NCBI GenBank assembly: GCA_002049455.2
Contig: KV918781.1
Location: 412,156-476,155, forward strand
Direction: 5' to 3'
DNA length: 64,000 nucleotides
Source: Porphyra umbilicalis
Taxonomy: Eukaryota; Rhodophyta; Bangiophyceae; Bangiales; Bangiaceae
Shown: positions 12,754 through 23,432 of the stretch, piece after piece
Position numbering within the stretch: position 1 is the stretch's first letter
Layout of the letters: the number at the start of each line of letters is the position of its first letter
Notes under the pieces: model-generated
The model's database searches: none
What the model was told of the DNA's origin: nothing
The model's input: only the letters and a program-made list of their open reading frames with translations
Program-made: the position numbers and the translations under genes

Positions 12754-12963
12754 TACCCTCGCCTTCATCGTGCCTCGCGGCACGGTGTCCCCGAGAACTT
12801 TCTCGCTGCCTCGTGGCATTGTGACGGTGTCGATACGGTCGATTGGCGCGCGGGGCGTAAGCCATTTGACTTGTGGGCGTGGTGCCGGGGGCATCACGGT
12901 TGAAATCTCCGACGTTGGCGCGCAGGGCGTAAGCCAAGTCGGAACACTTGTTCAGGTCCCAGT

Positions 12964-14610
12964 ATGTCTACTGGTGGTACCGGCGGCACTCGGCGAGCCA
13001 GAGACGGCAAGTTGCCATCTGGCTACCGGCCGCCGGGCGGGGGACAAGGCACTCCTGCCGCCTCCGACGCCCCGACGGACGGTGCTCCAACTCCTCCCAT
13101 CCCTGCGGATCAAGCCGCCTCTGGGCAGATGCAGGTGGTGGAGAGCCTGAAGGCGGCCTTTGAAGCACTTCAGCGACGCCTAACGGCCCAAGAACAGACT
13201 AACGAGTCTCTGGCGCGAGCCAATGACAAGTTGGTCGACGACGTCGAGGCCCTGCGCAAGGTCGACTCCCATGAGGAGGAACGCCGGGTGGCTAAGTCTC
13301 GCCGCCAGTCGGGCGACAAGACCAAGGACGTCAAGAAGACGAACAGGGTGATCAAGGACAAGTCCGTCCGCAAGGACGCTCCGGCTAACGCCGCGCTTTC
13401 CTCATCTTCCGACGATTCCGCGTCTGGGTCAAGCCCGACGTCGTCAGACGACGACAACCCCAACGCGACGGACACGTCCTCTTCGGACGATGGCCACGGG
13501 CCCCCACACCCGCCGTCGCCCCCAAGTGGGTCCTCGCCGAGCGAAAGCTCGAGCGAGTCGGACGCTGCCGCGCGCAAGCGCCCCGCGCCCCCCACCAAAC
13601 GGAAGGAGCGACTTGAAAATGCCGATAGGATCAAGGTGATCCGCCCGGCTAATAGCCGCTTCAAGGCACTCCTGGACTACAGGACGTACTTCCTGATCCG
13701 CCGTCAACTGACGTATACGCCAAAAGAGGCACAGCGGTCGCACCGTCTCAACAAACGTTTGGACGGAGCGTTCCATGGGCAACAGCCATTCACGGGAGCC
13801 CTGCCCTTGGGCATCTTCACGTTCTTGACGACCTTTCGCCGCGCGTGCGACGCGGCTGGGCTGACGCACGGTCAAGCCCTTCCGCTTATGGTCTTTCGAC
13901 TAGCCGGCAACGCCAAGATGGCCTTCTCCGGCGCGCTTAACAGCACCCTCGGACGTAAGCGTTACGCCATCCGTACCTACGGAGATGCCGTCAACTGGCT
14001 TCTTTCGAAGTATGCGACACACGCAACCATGGCTAACGCCTATCAAGACATCATTACGATGAAACAACAAGACAACGAGGCGCCCACGGCCTTTGGTCAT
14101 CGCGTGGAAACGCAATGCGACCTCCTGAACGGTTTGTTCGACATCCAAGACGTTAAGGACGTCTTCATCACTGGTCTTTCAGACCTTGTGCAAGCGCACG
14201 TACGGGTACTGAACGACCAGTTCCCCGACCGAACCCAGTCTGAGACGGTCGCCACCGCCCAGATGTATTGGGACGGTACGAACAAGTTGCGTTTGCAACT
14301 CAAGATTACCCGCCCAACGGCGATCAAAGTCGCTTACGCGACACAAGACCAGCGGACGACGACGGAACGACCGTTCACACCGGTTCGCACCCCGCCGCCC
14401 CCTCGGGCTGCCGTCCCTCAAGCCAATCGGGCTGACATCTGTTACAACTGTAACAAGCCGGGGCACTTCGCCGCACAGTGTGCCGAGCCTTATCGCCCTC
14501 GCGAGCGTCGGCAACCGCCTATCGGCGTTCATGCCCTTGCCGACGGCAACGTCGAGGAAGACGAAGTCGAACATCCGGCCGACGCCGTGGACGACTCGAA
14601 AAACGTCTAG
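12964..14610 (+). CDS. gag: Gag polyprotein of the chromovirus
   Basis: The protein is 548 residues. The N-terminal 220 residues are disordered, Ser/Asp- and Lys-rich. The middle part (about 225-440) is helical and has the character of a Ty3/gypsy capsid (retrotransposon gag) domain. Near residue 496 a single zinc knuckle CYNCNKPGHFAAQC (C-x2-C-x4-H-x4-C) should bind RNA during packaging. The ATG at 12964 is the first in frame, 230 bases past the LTR. The stop TAG at 14608-14610 overlaps pol, and a likely -1 frameshift site lies two codons before it. Confidence 0.9.
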   Translation: MSTGGTGGTRRARDGKLPSGYRPPGGGQGTPAASDAPTDGAPTPPIPADQAASGQMQVVESLKAAFEALQRRLTAQEQTNESLARANDKLVDDVEALRKVDSHEEERRVAKSRRQSGDKTKDVKKTNRVIKDKSVRKDAPANAALSSSSDDSASGSSPTSSDDDNPNATDTSSSDDGHGPPHPPSPPSGSSPSESSSESDAAARKRPAPPTKRKERLENADRIKVIRPANSRFKALLDYRTYFLIRRQLTYTPKEAQRSHRLNKRLDGAFHGQQPFTGALPLGIFTFLTTFRRACDAAGLTHGQALPLMVFRLAGNAKMAFSGALNSTLGRKRYAIRTYGDAVNWLLSKYATHATMANAYQDIITMKQQDNEAPTAFGHRVETQCDLLNGLFDIQDVKDVFITGLSDLVQAHVRVLNDQFPDRTQSETVATAQMYWDGTNKLRLQLKITRPTAIKVAYATQDQRTTTERPFTPVRTPPPPRAAVPQANRADICYNCNKPGHFAAQCAEPYRPRERRQPPIGVHALADGNVEEDEVEHPADAVDDSKNV

Positions 14611-14639
14611 GCCGGGTGCCCGACTTGGGGTTGCCCGGC
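14598..14639 (+). promoter_or_regulatory. Candidate -1 ribosomal frameshift site and stem-loop
   Basis: A near-canonical slippery heptamer G AAA AAC (14598-14604) sits in the gag frame just before the gag stop. After a 6-base spacer, GCCGGG (14611-14616) pairs perfectly with CCCGGC (14634-14639), and CCC 14619-14621 can pair with GGG 14627-14629 inside the loop. The -1 frame entered here is the pol frame. The first base of the heptamer (G, not A) departs from the ideal. Confidence 0.6.
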
Positions 14640-17600
14640 GGAACGCGAAAGCGTACGGTGACAAGACTCTTACGTCGTGCCCTTCGGCACTATGAGATCG
14701 CAGCCACGTTAGGCCCATGCCTGCGCATAATGCGAAGTTGCCGCCCTGTCTTAGACACGGGCGCCGGGGTGAACATAGTGCGAACTAGTGTTCTCCCTTC
14801 GAACTGGATGGCTTACGCCGAAGAGTTGACTACGCTTCCGCGCATCCGAGATGCAAACAACAATCGTCTTGTGACGAAGTATGCCATACATCTGTATGTA
14901 GACACCGGAGGTGTGCGTCTATTTGACCGATTCCTCGTTGCCGACAACTTGTCAGTCCCGTGGATTCTTGGCACCGAGTTCATTGAACAAAACATCGAGG
15001 GCATTCTGCCGCGCTTGCGCAAGATCGTCTGGCAAGAGCACGTGCGATGCACGGAAGAGCAACCTCGGCCAACGCCGATCTTAGCTTGTCTTAAAGACAG
15101 CGCGTGGGACCGCCACTGGCAAGATAAACCCGCTCGGGTTCGAGCCTGCAAACAGGTGCGTGTCAACGGACACAAGGAGGAGTGGATCATGGCCACGTGC
15201 GACACGCCTGGTATGGTTACCATCACACCGAACATTCGGTTGTGCCGACACAAGTCCATGGCAGTCGCCCGCGGCATCGCCATCGTCAAACCGAACGAAC
15301 CATTCCTGGTCAAGTTATGCAACTTCGGCAAGGACCAAGTCATTGTTCGCAAGAACTCTACCTTGGGGTTTGCGGAACCCTACCAAGGGCCGATGCTTTC
15401 CGCCGTCTTGGATGACAACACCCCAAAGGGTGGAACCGATAACTCATCGGACGACGCGAGTCGTGACCCACTCGAGGACCTCGACCTCAGTGAGGCACCC
15501 GAGTACCTGCACAAGCAGATTCGAGACATGCTGAAGACGCATTCGTCTATGTGGGATGGAACCCTTGGCGTCATCCGCGCTACGGAGCACGCCATCGTCA
15601 CTCCTCCCGACGCTCTGCCCATACGGGCCCAACCCTACCGCACCGGGCCGTTCAAACGGCAGATCATCGCTGATCAGATCAACAAGATGTTGAAGCTCAA
15701 CGTCATTGCCCCCAGCCATAGTGCTTGGGCAAGCCCCGTGGTAATTGTACCAAAGAAGAACGGCAAAGCCCGATTCTGTGTCGACTATCGTCGGTTAAAC
15801 AACATCACCAAGAAGGATGCTTATCCCTTGCCTCGGATGGAGGACTGCCTCGACTCCTTGGGAGATGCCCAGGTGTTCACGTCTCTCGACTGCACCGCGG
15901 GGTACTGGCAAGTACCCTTACGCAAGGATGACCAAGAGAAGACGGCGTTCACAACGCACTGTGGTATATACCACTGGTTATCCATGCCTTTCGGCTTGAC
16001 GAACGCGCCCGCTACCTTCCAACGCGCGTTGGATATTATCCTCTCGGGTTTGAAGTGGCAGATATGCCTCGTCTACTTAGACGATGTCATCATCTTCTCC
16101 GCAAACGCGGAACAACACGTCAAAGACGTTGACACGGTTCTTCACCGTCTCCGTGAGGCCGGGGTCACCCTCAACTTGGAAAAGTGCACGTGGTTCTCCG
16201 ATGAGGTCGAGTACCTAGGACACATTGTCCGCCCCGGGCAACTGCACGTGCACAACAAGAACGTGGATGCTCTGAAGCATGCCAAGTTCCCAACCACAAA
16301 GACCCAGCTGAAAAGCTTCTTGGGCATGTGCAACGTCTATCGACGGTTTGTCAAAGACTTTGCCAAACGAGCAAAGCCCCTGAACGCCCTGACTAGGGCC
16401 GAGATCCCACCGGATCTACCACCACCGACGGACGTGGCTATCGCCGCCTTCGAAGACCTTCGCAACGCACTGTTGTGCCCACCGGTACTTGCCTTGCCGA
16501 AGGCCAATCGGAAGCTCGTCGTTGACGTGGACGCATGCGCCGACCAAGTTGGTTGTACCCTCCTCCAAGAGGAGCCGGGCGAACTGCTTCACCCTGTCGG
16601 GTATTGGAGCCGATGACTCACTGCTGCAGAGCAAAACTACTCCACCACGGAGCGAGAATGCCTCGGCGTTGTGTGGGCTGTCCTCAAGTTGAGGCACTTC
16701 CTCGACGGACAACGCTTCCTCATCCGAACGGATCACCAAGCACTTAGCTGGATCTACAGCACAACCGACTCAAGCGGACGCTTGATGCGATGGCGACTTC
16801 GCCTCTCCGAATATACATTCGATATGGTTTATAAACCAGGTGCATCTCACCACTTGCCCGACTTCCTGTCGCGCGCCTCTACGGTGGCGCCGCCAGAAGA
16901 TATCCATGATGATATACCTTGTCTGGCATTGGCCGAGACGGCCAACGGCTTAAGAACGGGGAGGTACACGGGTACCGACACACCAGAACCGGTGGAGTTC
17001 GACGACGTTGTCGAAGCACAACAAACAGACGACTTCTGCGTCGAGATGTCCACTCGCGTGGAGCGCGGAACGGCCAAGGCCTTCTTCCGCGATGAGCATC
17101 ACGCTCTGTACCGCCGTGCGCCTTACGGCAAACAATTGGTTATTCCAAAGTCGCTACGCGAACGCGTGTTGACCCTCGAGCACCACGCAACCGTGGCCGC
17201 CCATCCTGGTATGAACCGGATGTATTACACCATGCGCAAGGCATACTACTGGCCTTCAATGGTGACGGATATTCATTCGACCATCACCAAGTGCACAACG
17301 TGTGCGCAAAACCGCCTCGCCTTGCGGCGACACACCACGCCCTTGACCCTGTTCCAGGCTACCGAGCCTCTCACGGAGCTATCCGTTGACATCTTTGGGC
17401 CCATCCCGGCCTCCAAGAAGGGCAACCGCTTCATCTTGGTTATCACCGACCGCTTCGCCAAGCTCACCAAGTGCGTCGCCTTGCGGCGAATCACGGCTAT
17501 GTCAGTGGCGTCAGCCATCATCGACGCGTGGGTGTCAGCCTACGGGCCACCGGACCGGATCCTATCGGACCAAGGGCCCCAGTTCATGTCGAACTTCTTC

Positions 17601-19067
17601 ATCGCTGTGATGAAAATGCTTGGCATTGAAACGGTTCGCACCACGGCGTATCATCCCCAAACCAATGGGCAAGTTGAACGGTACAACCGTACCATGGCTA
17701 CGCAGCTGCGACACTACGTCGCCGACGACCCATCACGATGGGATGAGCTACTCCCGGTAATCACCATGGCGTATAATAGCCAACCACATCGGTCGACGGG
17801 CATCGCCCCATTTGAGCTTGTTATCCCAAGGCGGATCCCCAACCTCACGGTTCGCAACTTGCCCCCGGGCACTCCGCTTACCAATAAGGGAACGCTCAAG
17901 GATGGGTCACCCCTAGCTCGCAAGCGCGAGTTCATGGCCCGCCTGCGCAAGCAGATCCCCATCGTGGTCGAGGCCTTACGTAAGACGCAACAACGTTACA
18001 AACGTAACTTCGACCATCGGGTCGCAACCCGCAATGCGGACGTCAAGATCGGCGACTACGTATACACGACCAACCACGATCGGCAAAACAAGCTGCAAAG
18101 CAAAGCCATTGGCCCCTTCGTGGTCGTCGACGCGGACGCGGACGCCTCCACGTTTGTCATTGACATTGACGGCGAGGAGAAACGCGTCAGCAGTGACCAT
18201 GTCACCCCCGCTCCTCGTCCAACGACGACGGACAAGGTTCCACACCCGTTGCTAGATGGTCTAGACCAACGCAAGTCAACCCCGGCAACTGCCGATGAGT
18301 ATGTGATCGACAAACTCCTAGGCTTACGCCAGACGGGTGACAGCTATAGCGCTAAGGTGCGCTGGTTCGACTACGGGTCGAAAGACGACACCTGGGAACC
18401 CCTGGAGAACCTCCCCCGCAACCTGGTGGTGCGTTTCCTTCGACAGAAGAAGAAGCATGTACCGGGGTACGAGTGGCAAACGCCAACGCGACGAAGTCGC
18501 CGACAGGCCGGGCTCACAACCGTGGCCAACATCGTCATGGACTCCACGTGGATACCCACTATCCAACATGTCCATGTTACCGGTGACGGAGTTATCCATG
18601 CCGATGTCTCTTGGACAGAGTCAAGTACCAACGTTGCAATTAAGGAAGTAATTCCTGTGGCGTGGCTCAAGTCCACTCTGCCGTCCATGACGCGCAACTT
18701 TGCGTATGACCCCCAACTCGCCTTGCGGCATTTCCCTCGGCTGAACCGTGTTTACGGTCCGTACACATATGTGTGGCCGAAGTCCGCGCAGGCGACACTG
18801 ATCGGGAGCGATCCCCCTGTACCAGTGCTCCCCAACGGGTTTCTGGTACCTCCGGTACAACACTTGGACTCAGTCCTTCGACGCTTGGTAACAACCACTG
18901 AGGAAGCAACCGTGGTAATACCACAATGGACCAACACCAGTTGGTACGCCTCTGCCGTACGTGCATGTTTCGAGTACGAAGTGCTTTTATCAGCAGACTC
19001 AAGGGATGCAAATCCCACACCATGGGCCATGCTGGCATGCCACTTCCTTCATCGCTATGATGACTGA
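14604..19067 (+). pseudogene. pol: Pol polyprotein of the chromovirus, one in-frame TGA
   Basis: Pol is read in the -1 frame relative to gag and runs to 19067, except for a TGA at 16614-16616 in the RNase H domain just after YWSR. Visible domains are an aspartic protease (LDTGAG, about 14750), a reverse transcriptase with FCVDYRRLN and YLDD (about 16075), RNase H with TTERECLGVVWAV and IRTDHQALSW, and an integrase with an HHCC zinc finger (17180-17310). The catalytic DDE residues lie in LSVDIFGP, LSDQGPQF and GQVERYN. A chromodomain (about 18300-18450, WFDYGSKDDTWEP) can direct integration to methylated histones. About 200 unfamiliar residues follow it. The codons on both sides of the stop are conserved, so this is a recent nonsense change or a suppressed stop; nothing else in pol looks broken. 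Confidence 0.9.
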
Positions 19068-20645
19068 CAAGAAACTGCGAAGTTGATACGCCGAGTGTGC
19101 GCGCGAGCGCGGTTGCGGACGAAAATGTCGTACAGACTCTGGTCAGTAATGACCGGGATCCCATCGACCACGTCGGTCGGGCCAACGTGCGCGTAGAACG
19201 AGCCGCGAGGCTGAGGCGAACATGCATCTCCGGGTCGGTGGACCAAAGGACATCGGGTCCGTCCCCCGCAACGGCGTGAGCCACGTGCGCCGCGCCGCCG
19301 GCAGTTGCCGCCCTTGCCCGCGTCGCCGGCCGTCGCCACCCTTGCCTGCGCCGCAAGGCAAATCGCCCGCGTCGCCGGCCGTCGCCACCCTTGCCCGCGC
19401 CGCAAGGCGAATCGCCCGTGCCGCCAGGCGAACCGCCCGCGTCGCCGGCCGTTGCCACCCTTGCCCGCGCCGCAAGGCGAACTGCCTGCGCCGCAAGGCG
19501 AATCGCCCGCGCCGCAAGGCGAACTGCCTGCGCCGCAAGGCGAATCGCCCGCGCCAACGGCTGCCGTCAACCGCGCCGCAAGGCTAATCGCCCGCGTCGC
19601 TGGCCGATGCCGCCCGCCCAGCCGGGCGTGCCACCCTTGCCGCCGCCGCGCTTGGCCAACGGGCATGCCGCCCGCCCAGCCGGGCGTGCCACCTTTACCG
19701 CCGCCGCGCTTGGCCACCGGGCGCGCCGCCCGCACCGCCGGACTTGCCGCCCTTGCCGCCCTTGCCGCCCTTGTGCCTTGCCGCAGGGCGCGCCGCCCGC
19801 GTTTCCGACCTCGCCGCCCTTGCCGACCTTGCCTTCCTTGCGCCTTGCCGCCCTTGCCGACCTTGCCTTCCTTGCGCCTTGCCGCCCTTGCCGCCGTCGC
19901 CGCCGGGCTTGCCGCCCTTGCCGCCGTCGCCGCCGGGCTTGCCGCGCTTGCCGCCGTGCGCGCCGCCCCCCCCACCCAGCGCAAACCCACACTCACCGGG
20001 CCCACCACCTCGCGGTGTGCCACCTTGCGGCGGCGCACCCCTACTCAACCTTGCCGTTAGGCCTCAACCTGTGCGCGAGCACGATGACACGGGATGGCCC
20101 CGTGCCGACAAACGAAGACCCGCACAAGACACGGTGGTAACCGGCCGCAGGGTACGCACCCCCCCCCCCCCCCCCCCCTTCCCCTCGGCAACAAGCACCC
20201 GCGTCCCGGCTTTCGCCTTCTCGCCGGGGTAGTCAAACCCCGACGAAGCTGGCGCCACACGGCACCGACGATGGCCACCCCAGCACGTGCTGCTCGACGC
20301 GCCGCCGCGAACATGGGTCTTAACCCTGGCACCCGCGCCCGCCCCCGCACCAACGTACCCACACGCGTGGAACCGCCCGCGCCGGCACGCCTACGCGTAA
20401 GCGTCGAGCTGACCCGCAGATCAACCTGCCCGCCACGCAAGCACGCGCGTGCGTGATCGGACGGTCGCGGCCGACGCCGGCGAACCGCCACCTCCCCCCA
20501 ATCGGGACTGAGCGGCGCGCCCCTTCGCGACTCCCGCCGCCCGGGCAGTTACGCCCGCGCGGGCCCGTAAGGGGCCGCGATCGCCCAATCGGGTTTCACC
20601 ATCCTCGGATCTCACCGGGACGGTTCGAATCTCGCGTTGGAGGTA
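19068..20645. repeat. GC-rich repetitive tail between pol and 3' LTR
   Basis: It holds 21-bp units of the type CGCCGCAAGGCGAATCGCCCG around 19330-19600 and 9-bp CTTGCCGCC units around 19740-19935, then a run of C at about 20160-20179. A 327-residue antisense frame (19055-20038) reads mainly GKGG/GRQ repeats and is a by-product of the repeats, although its last 75 residues are not repetitive. No clear polypurine tract precedes the 3' LTR (only GGAGG). Confidence 0.7.
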
Positions 20646-21038
20646 TGTAGCATATCTCTGCTACCAATTGGCAATTAGCCACGGGTAGCCCCCTTGACTG
20701 GCCGAATCCACGGATGTGTGCGACTCGGCTTGTGGCACGCCCTTTGGGGGGTTACTTCCGCATTGTTTATTTTTTATTGCTTGTTTGCTTGCCTGTCTTA
20801 TCTGTCTGCCGGCACTCATTACGATCGCTTGATCGGATGGTCGATCGACCAGTGCCGTTGTTTGTATTAAACCACCATGGGTCCGGGGTCGCCGTCGTGG
20901 GCACCACCCGGCTCCCCATCGGATGCCCTTCAACAAAAGGTCTTCTTCCTCGCCGCGACGGCGATAGAACTCGCTTTATTGCTTGGCTACGGTCGGTCTC
21001 AGTACACTGGTAATTGAACTAACGTTATTAATACCACA
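20646..21038 (+). repeat. 3' LTR
   Basis: This is the 393-bp copy of the LTR at 12341-12733. It is followed at once by GCGGG, the right target duplication. Confidence 0.95.
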
Positions 21039-21460
21039 GCGGGGACAAAGCCGTTGAAGGAGCCGGCGACGCCAGCGCCCGTCGTGGCGTAGGGCGGGAG
21101 TGGCTGCGCGATGGTGGCGCAGCGCGACGGCGACGACCGCGACGCGGCGGCGCGGCGCTGTGGCACCACGCCGCGCCCCGTCCATGGGGGGGGGTGGATC
21201 CCCCAGGAGAGGTGTCGCGCACCCGATTGTTGGGTGCACGGAGGGTCTGATCGGGGTGCTGATGTTCGATAGAAGGTCGGCCGCGGAACATTCAATATAT
21301 TCATTTGGGCAAGCACCCAGGTGAGACCGCCAGAGAAGGTCCAATGATTGGCCAACGAAGACCCACGTGCCAAACACGAGACAGCCCCCAGGACCCCCTT
21401 CCGGCAGGTGGGGTGTGGATGTCGACACCCGCCTCAATGGACCTTTCTGGGGGGGGGGGG

Positions 21461-21518
21461 ACCGAAGTGTCGATATGCCCCCAGGCGTTGGAATCAGCGT
21501 CGACACTTTCAGTGTTTT
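21461..21518 (-). repeat. Right inverted repeat of the large transposon
   Basis: This is the reverse complement partner of 72-132. Between 21044 and here lies the transposon sequence displaced by the gypsy insertion, without a recognisable gene. Confidence 0.6.
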
Positions 21519-21614
21519 ACTGTGTACCACTGTTTGCCCTAGAGATATGCAAAACTGCTGAGATGCCGATGTGCGATTCCAATGCGTATGAGCACATCGG
21601 TGCTGTGAGAAGGA

Positions 21615-21731
21615 CAGGGTCGGTCCCAGGGGGTCACCTGATTGGTGGAACATAGTCAGTCCCAGTCCCAGTCCCAGTCCCCCAGGACAAAAATGGGCAA
21701 CCAGCAATAATTTGGGGATCAGCAATACAAT
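21615..21731 (+). repeat. Solo end of a dispersed inverted-repeat element
   Basis: The segment resembles the two arms of the small element at 54224-54628: a CTGATTGGTGGA block, CAGTC repeats, CCCCCAGGACAAAA, and the end GGGGATCAGCAATAC. A CAGTCC hexamer is repeated four times at 21655-21680. No partner arm was found nearby. Confidence 0.6.
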
Positions 21732-21835
21732 CAACGGCGATCATGGCTCCCGATCATCGTCTTCTGCACGAAAAGTGTGGGCTACTTTCCGGGCGTATGA
21801 TCGCCATAGAGGGTGGACAGCATTGGAGAAAGACT

Positions 21836-21890
21836 GTAACACCCTGGTAACACCCCGGTAACACCCCGGAAATACCCCGGTATCACCACC
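21836..21890. repeat. 11-bp minisatellite
   Basis: About five imperfect units of GTAACACCCCG (with one GAAATACCCCG and one GTATCACCACC variant). The surrounding 21732-22445 holds no gene that I can support. Confidence 0.75.
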
Positions 21891-22445
21891 AGTGGCTGGT
21901 ATTAAATACCATCAAGTCGCAGAGAAGGGGGAGCTAAATGTGAAAGCCCGGTACTCGTGCATCACCTCGACACCAGCGCTTGTCTCAATACACGCGCCTC
22001 GACAAGGGTGTCCTAATGCAGCGTGCAGAAATCGCAGAAACACTTCGTTGAGAGAACGGGAGAGCTTGTATGCGCTTGTTGAGCATCTGCATACGTTTGC
22101 ATACGGGCATGCACACTATGGCCCTGTAGTCCATAGGAGACGCTTCCAGAGACGCTTCTGATGCATCCAAAAAGTCGGTGCAAATTTCTCAAATGCACAA
22201 GTATGCAAGTGAAAACATGGTTTGCACGAGAAAAACCCTCCACAGAGTCGTTTACGAGGGGTCGTGCAAGTTCTGAACGAGCAATTTGAGGCAGAACCGG
22301 GCTCGTGGTGGATCCAGCAACGAGGTGCACTGTGCTGAGCTCCACCGGCGCGCGGCAGCTCTCGCGCGCAGGGGGCTGCGCGTCGCGGACCCGCGGCGGC
22401 GGCGCCCCCACGGTGGCGCGCGGCCTCCCCTGCCGCAGCGCCGCC

Positions 22446-23432
22446 ATGGCCTCGGCCGCCTTCACGCCGAGCCTCTCGCGGGCAGTAACAAAGCGGCCGC
22501 CGCTCGCCACCCCACCGTCTTGCCACTGCCCGCCGCCCGAGGTGAGCGCGGCCGCCCCGACCGGCCGCCGCGCGCTGCTCACCGCCGCCACGCGCGCGGC
22601 GGTGGCGGCCGCCGCCGCCATCCACGTTTGCCCCTCACCAGACGGCCAGACGGCGGCGGGGCTGGGTCTGCGGCGCGCCGCCGCGGCCGCGCTGCCGGCG
22701 TCCCCCGCCAATGGCGCGGACGTGGACTCGGCGGCGGCCGCCGCCGCCGCCGCCGCCGCCCGCGTCGCCGCCGACTGCCGCCCCTACCTCGACGCGCTCG
22801 GCGCGTCGACCCCCCGCGGCGGGCGACCCCCCCTGGCGTTTCGTGGGGCGTCCCCCCCCGCCGCCACCACCACCACCACCACCACCCCGGCGGGTGGCGG
22901 CGCGCCCGCTGCCGGCGACGGCGGCCTCCCGCCTGGCATGCGCCGCGTGCACCCCGCTCCCGACTTGCTCGACGAGGCCACGTACGGCGCCGCCGGCGCC
23001 GCCTTTTTCGGCCGCCTCGACCGCGCGCTGACGGCGGCGGGCGCGCGCGTGACGCCGTCGGTCGGCCACATCCTGACGGGCGACGCGGCGGCCGCCGCCG
23101 CCTGGGGCACCCCCGTGACCGTGTGGCCGGTCGGACCCGTGGGGTACGTGTGGTGGGCGGGGCCCGGCGGCGTCGACGTGTACGCGGCGGGCGACGAGGC
23201 GTTTGGCGAGCGGCCAGGGGGGGGGGTGGCGCCGTCCGAGGCGGCCGTCACCGCGGCGTTTGCGGCGGACGTGGCCGCCGCCAAGGGCCCCCCCGTCGTC
23301 GGCGAGCGGCTCGCCGACGCGCTCGCCGCGGGGCGGGAGGTGCTGTTTGCCGCCGACGGGGGGTGGTGGGAGGTGCCGCCCGACGTTGGTGCCGCCGTCG
23401 CCCGCCAGCTGTGGGGGGAGGGGGGCGGTTGA
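22446..23432 (+). CDS. Hypothetical protein, probably plastid (lumen) targeted
   Basis: This is a 328-residue protein; the frame is open upstream to 22305, but the ATG at 22446 begins a typical transit-like stretch rich in Ser, Ala and Thr without acidic residues. Residues about 40-60 read TGRRALLTAATRAAVAAAAA, a twin-arginine followed by a hydrophobic Ala segment, as in thylakoid-lumen signals. After low-complexity Ala, Thr and Gly regions, the last 140 residues look like a compact domain (LPPGMRRVHPAPDLLDEATYG to GGWWEVPPDVG). I do not recognise the family. Its frame is more protein-like than the competing frames, which are Arg/Pro-rich. Confidence 0.5.
   Translation: MASAAFTPSLSRAVTKRPPLATPPSCHCPPPEVSAAAPTGRRALLTAATRAAVAAAAAIHVCPSPDGQTAAGLGLRRAAAAALPASPANGADVDSAAAAAAAAAARVAADCRPYLDALGASTPRGGRPPLAFRGASPPAATTTTTTTPAGGGAPAAGDGGLPPGMRRVHPAPDLLDEATYGAAGAAFFGRLDRALTAAGARVTPSVGHILTGDAAAAAAWGTPVTVWPVGPVGYVWWAGPGGVDVYAAGDEAFGERPGGGVAPSEAAVTAAFAADVAAAKGPPVVGERLADALAAGREVLFAADGGWWEVPPDVGAAVARQLWGEGGG

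Larger units (their letters stand above)
12341..21038 (+). mobile_element. Ty3/gypsy chromovirus LTR retrotransposon
   Basis: The element is complete and 8698 bp long, with two 393-bp LTRs (TG...CA ends) that look identical, a gag ORF, a pol region in the -1 frame, and a 5-bp target duplication GCGGG at 12336-12340 and 21039-21043. Domain order in pol is protease, reverse transcriptase, RNase H, integrase and chromodomain, which places it among chromoviruses. A 1.6-kb GC-rich tail follows pol. Identical LTRs imply recent insertion, yet pol carries an in-frame TGA at 16614-16616. It is inserted inside the large KDZ-like transposon, upstream of the transposase gene. Confidence 0.95.
72..21518. 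mobile_element. Large KDZ-like DNA transposon with nested gypsy element
   Basis: The region is bounded by inverted repeats at 72-132 and 21461-21518. It contains a Ulp1/C48 protease-like gene on the + strand and a KDZ-like transposase gene on the - strand, converging on a spacer with a 13-bp tandem array. Without the nested chromovirus (12341-21038 plus its target duplication) it is about 12.7 kb. KDZ (Kyakuja-Dileera-Zisupton) elements are known as very large transposons, and as I recall some carry SUMO proteases. I could not find a clear target-site duplication, so the exact ends may lie a little outside the repeats. That the two genes belong to one element is inference from the enclosing repeats. 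Confidence 0.5.

Noticed and set aside
19055-20038. Antisense 327-residue collagen-like protein
   Set aside because: Gly/Lys/Arg repeats mirror the GC-rich DNA repeats of the retrotransposon tail. Kept only as a point to check.
20590-20645. tRNA gene before the 3' LTR (GGTTCGAATCTCGCG)
   Set aside because: Only a box-B-like match; no stems or box A could be found.
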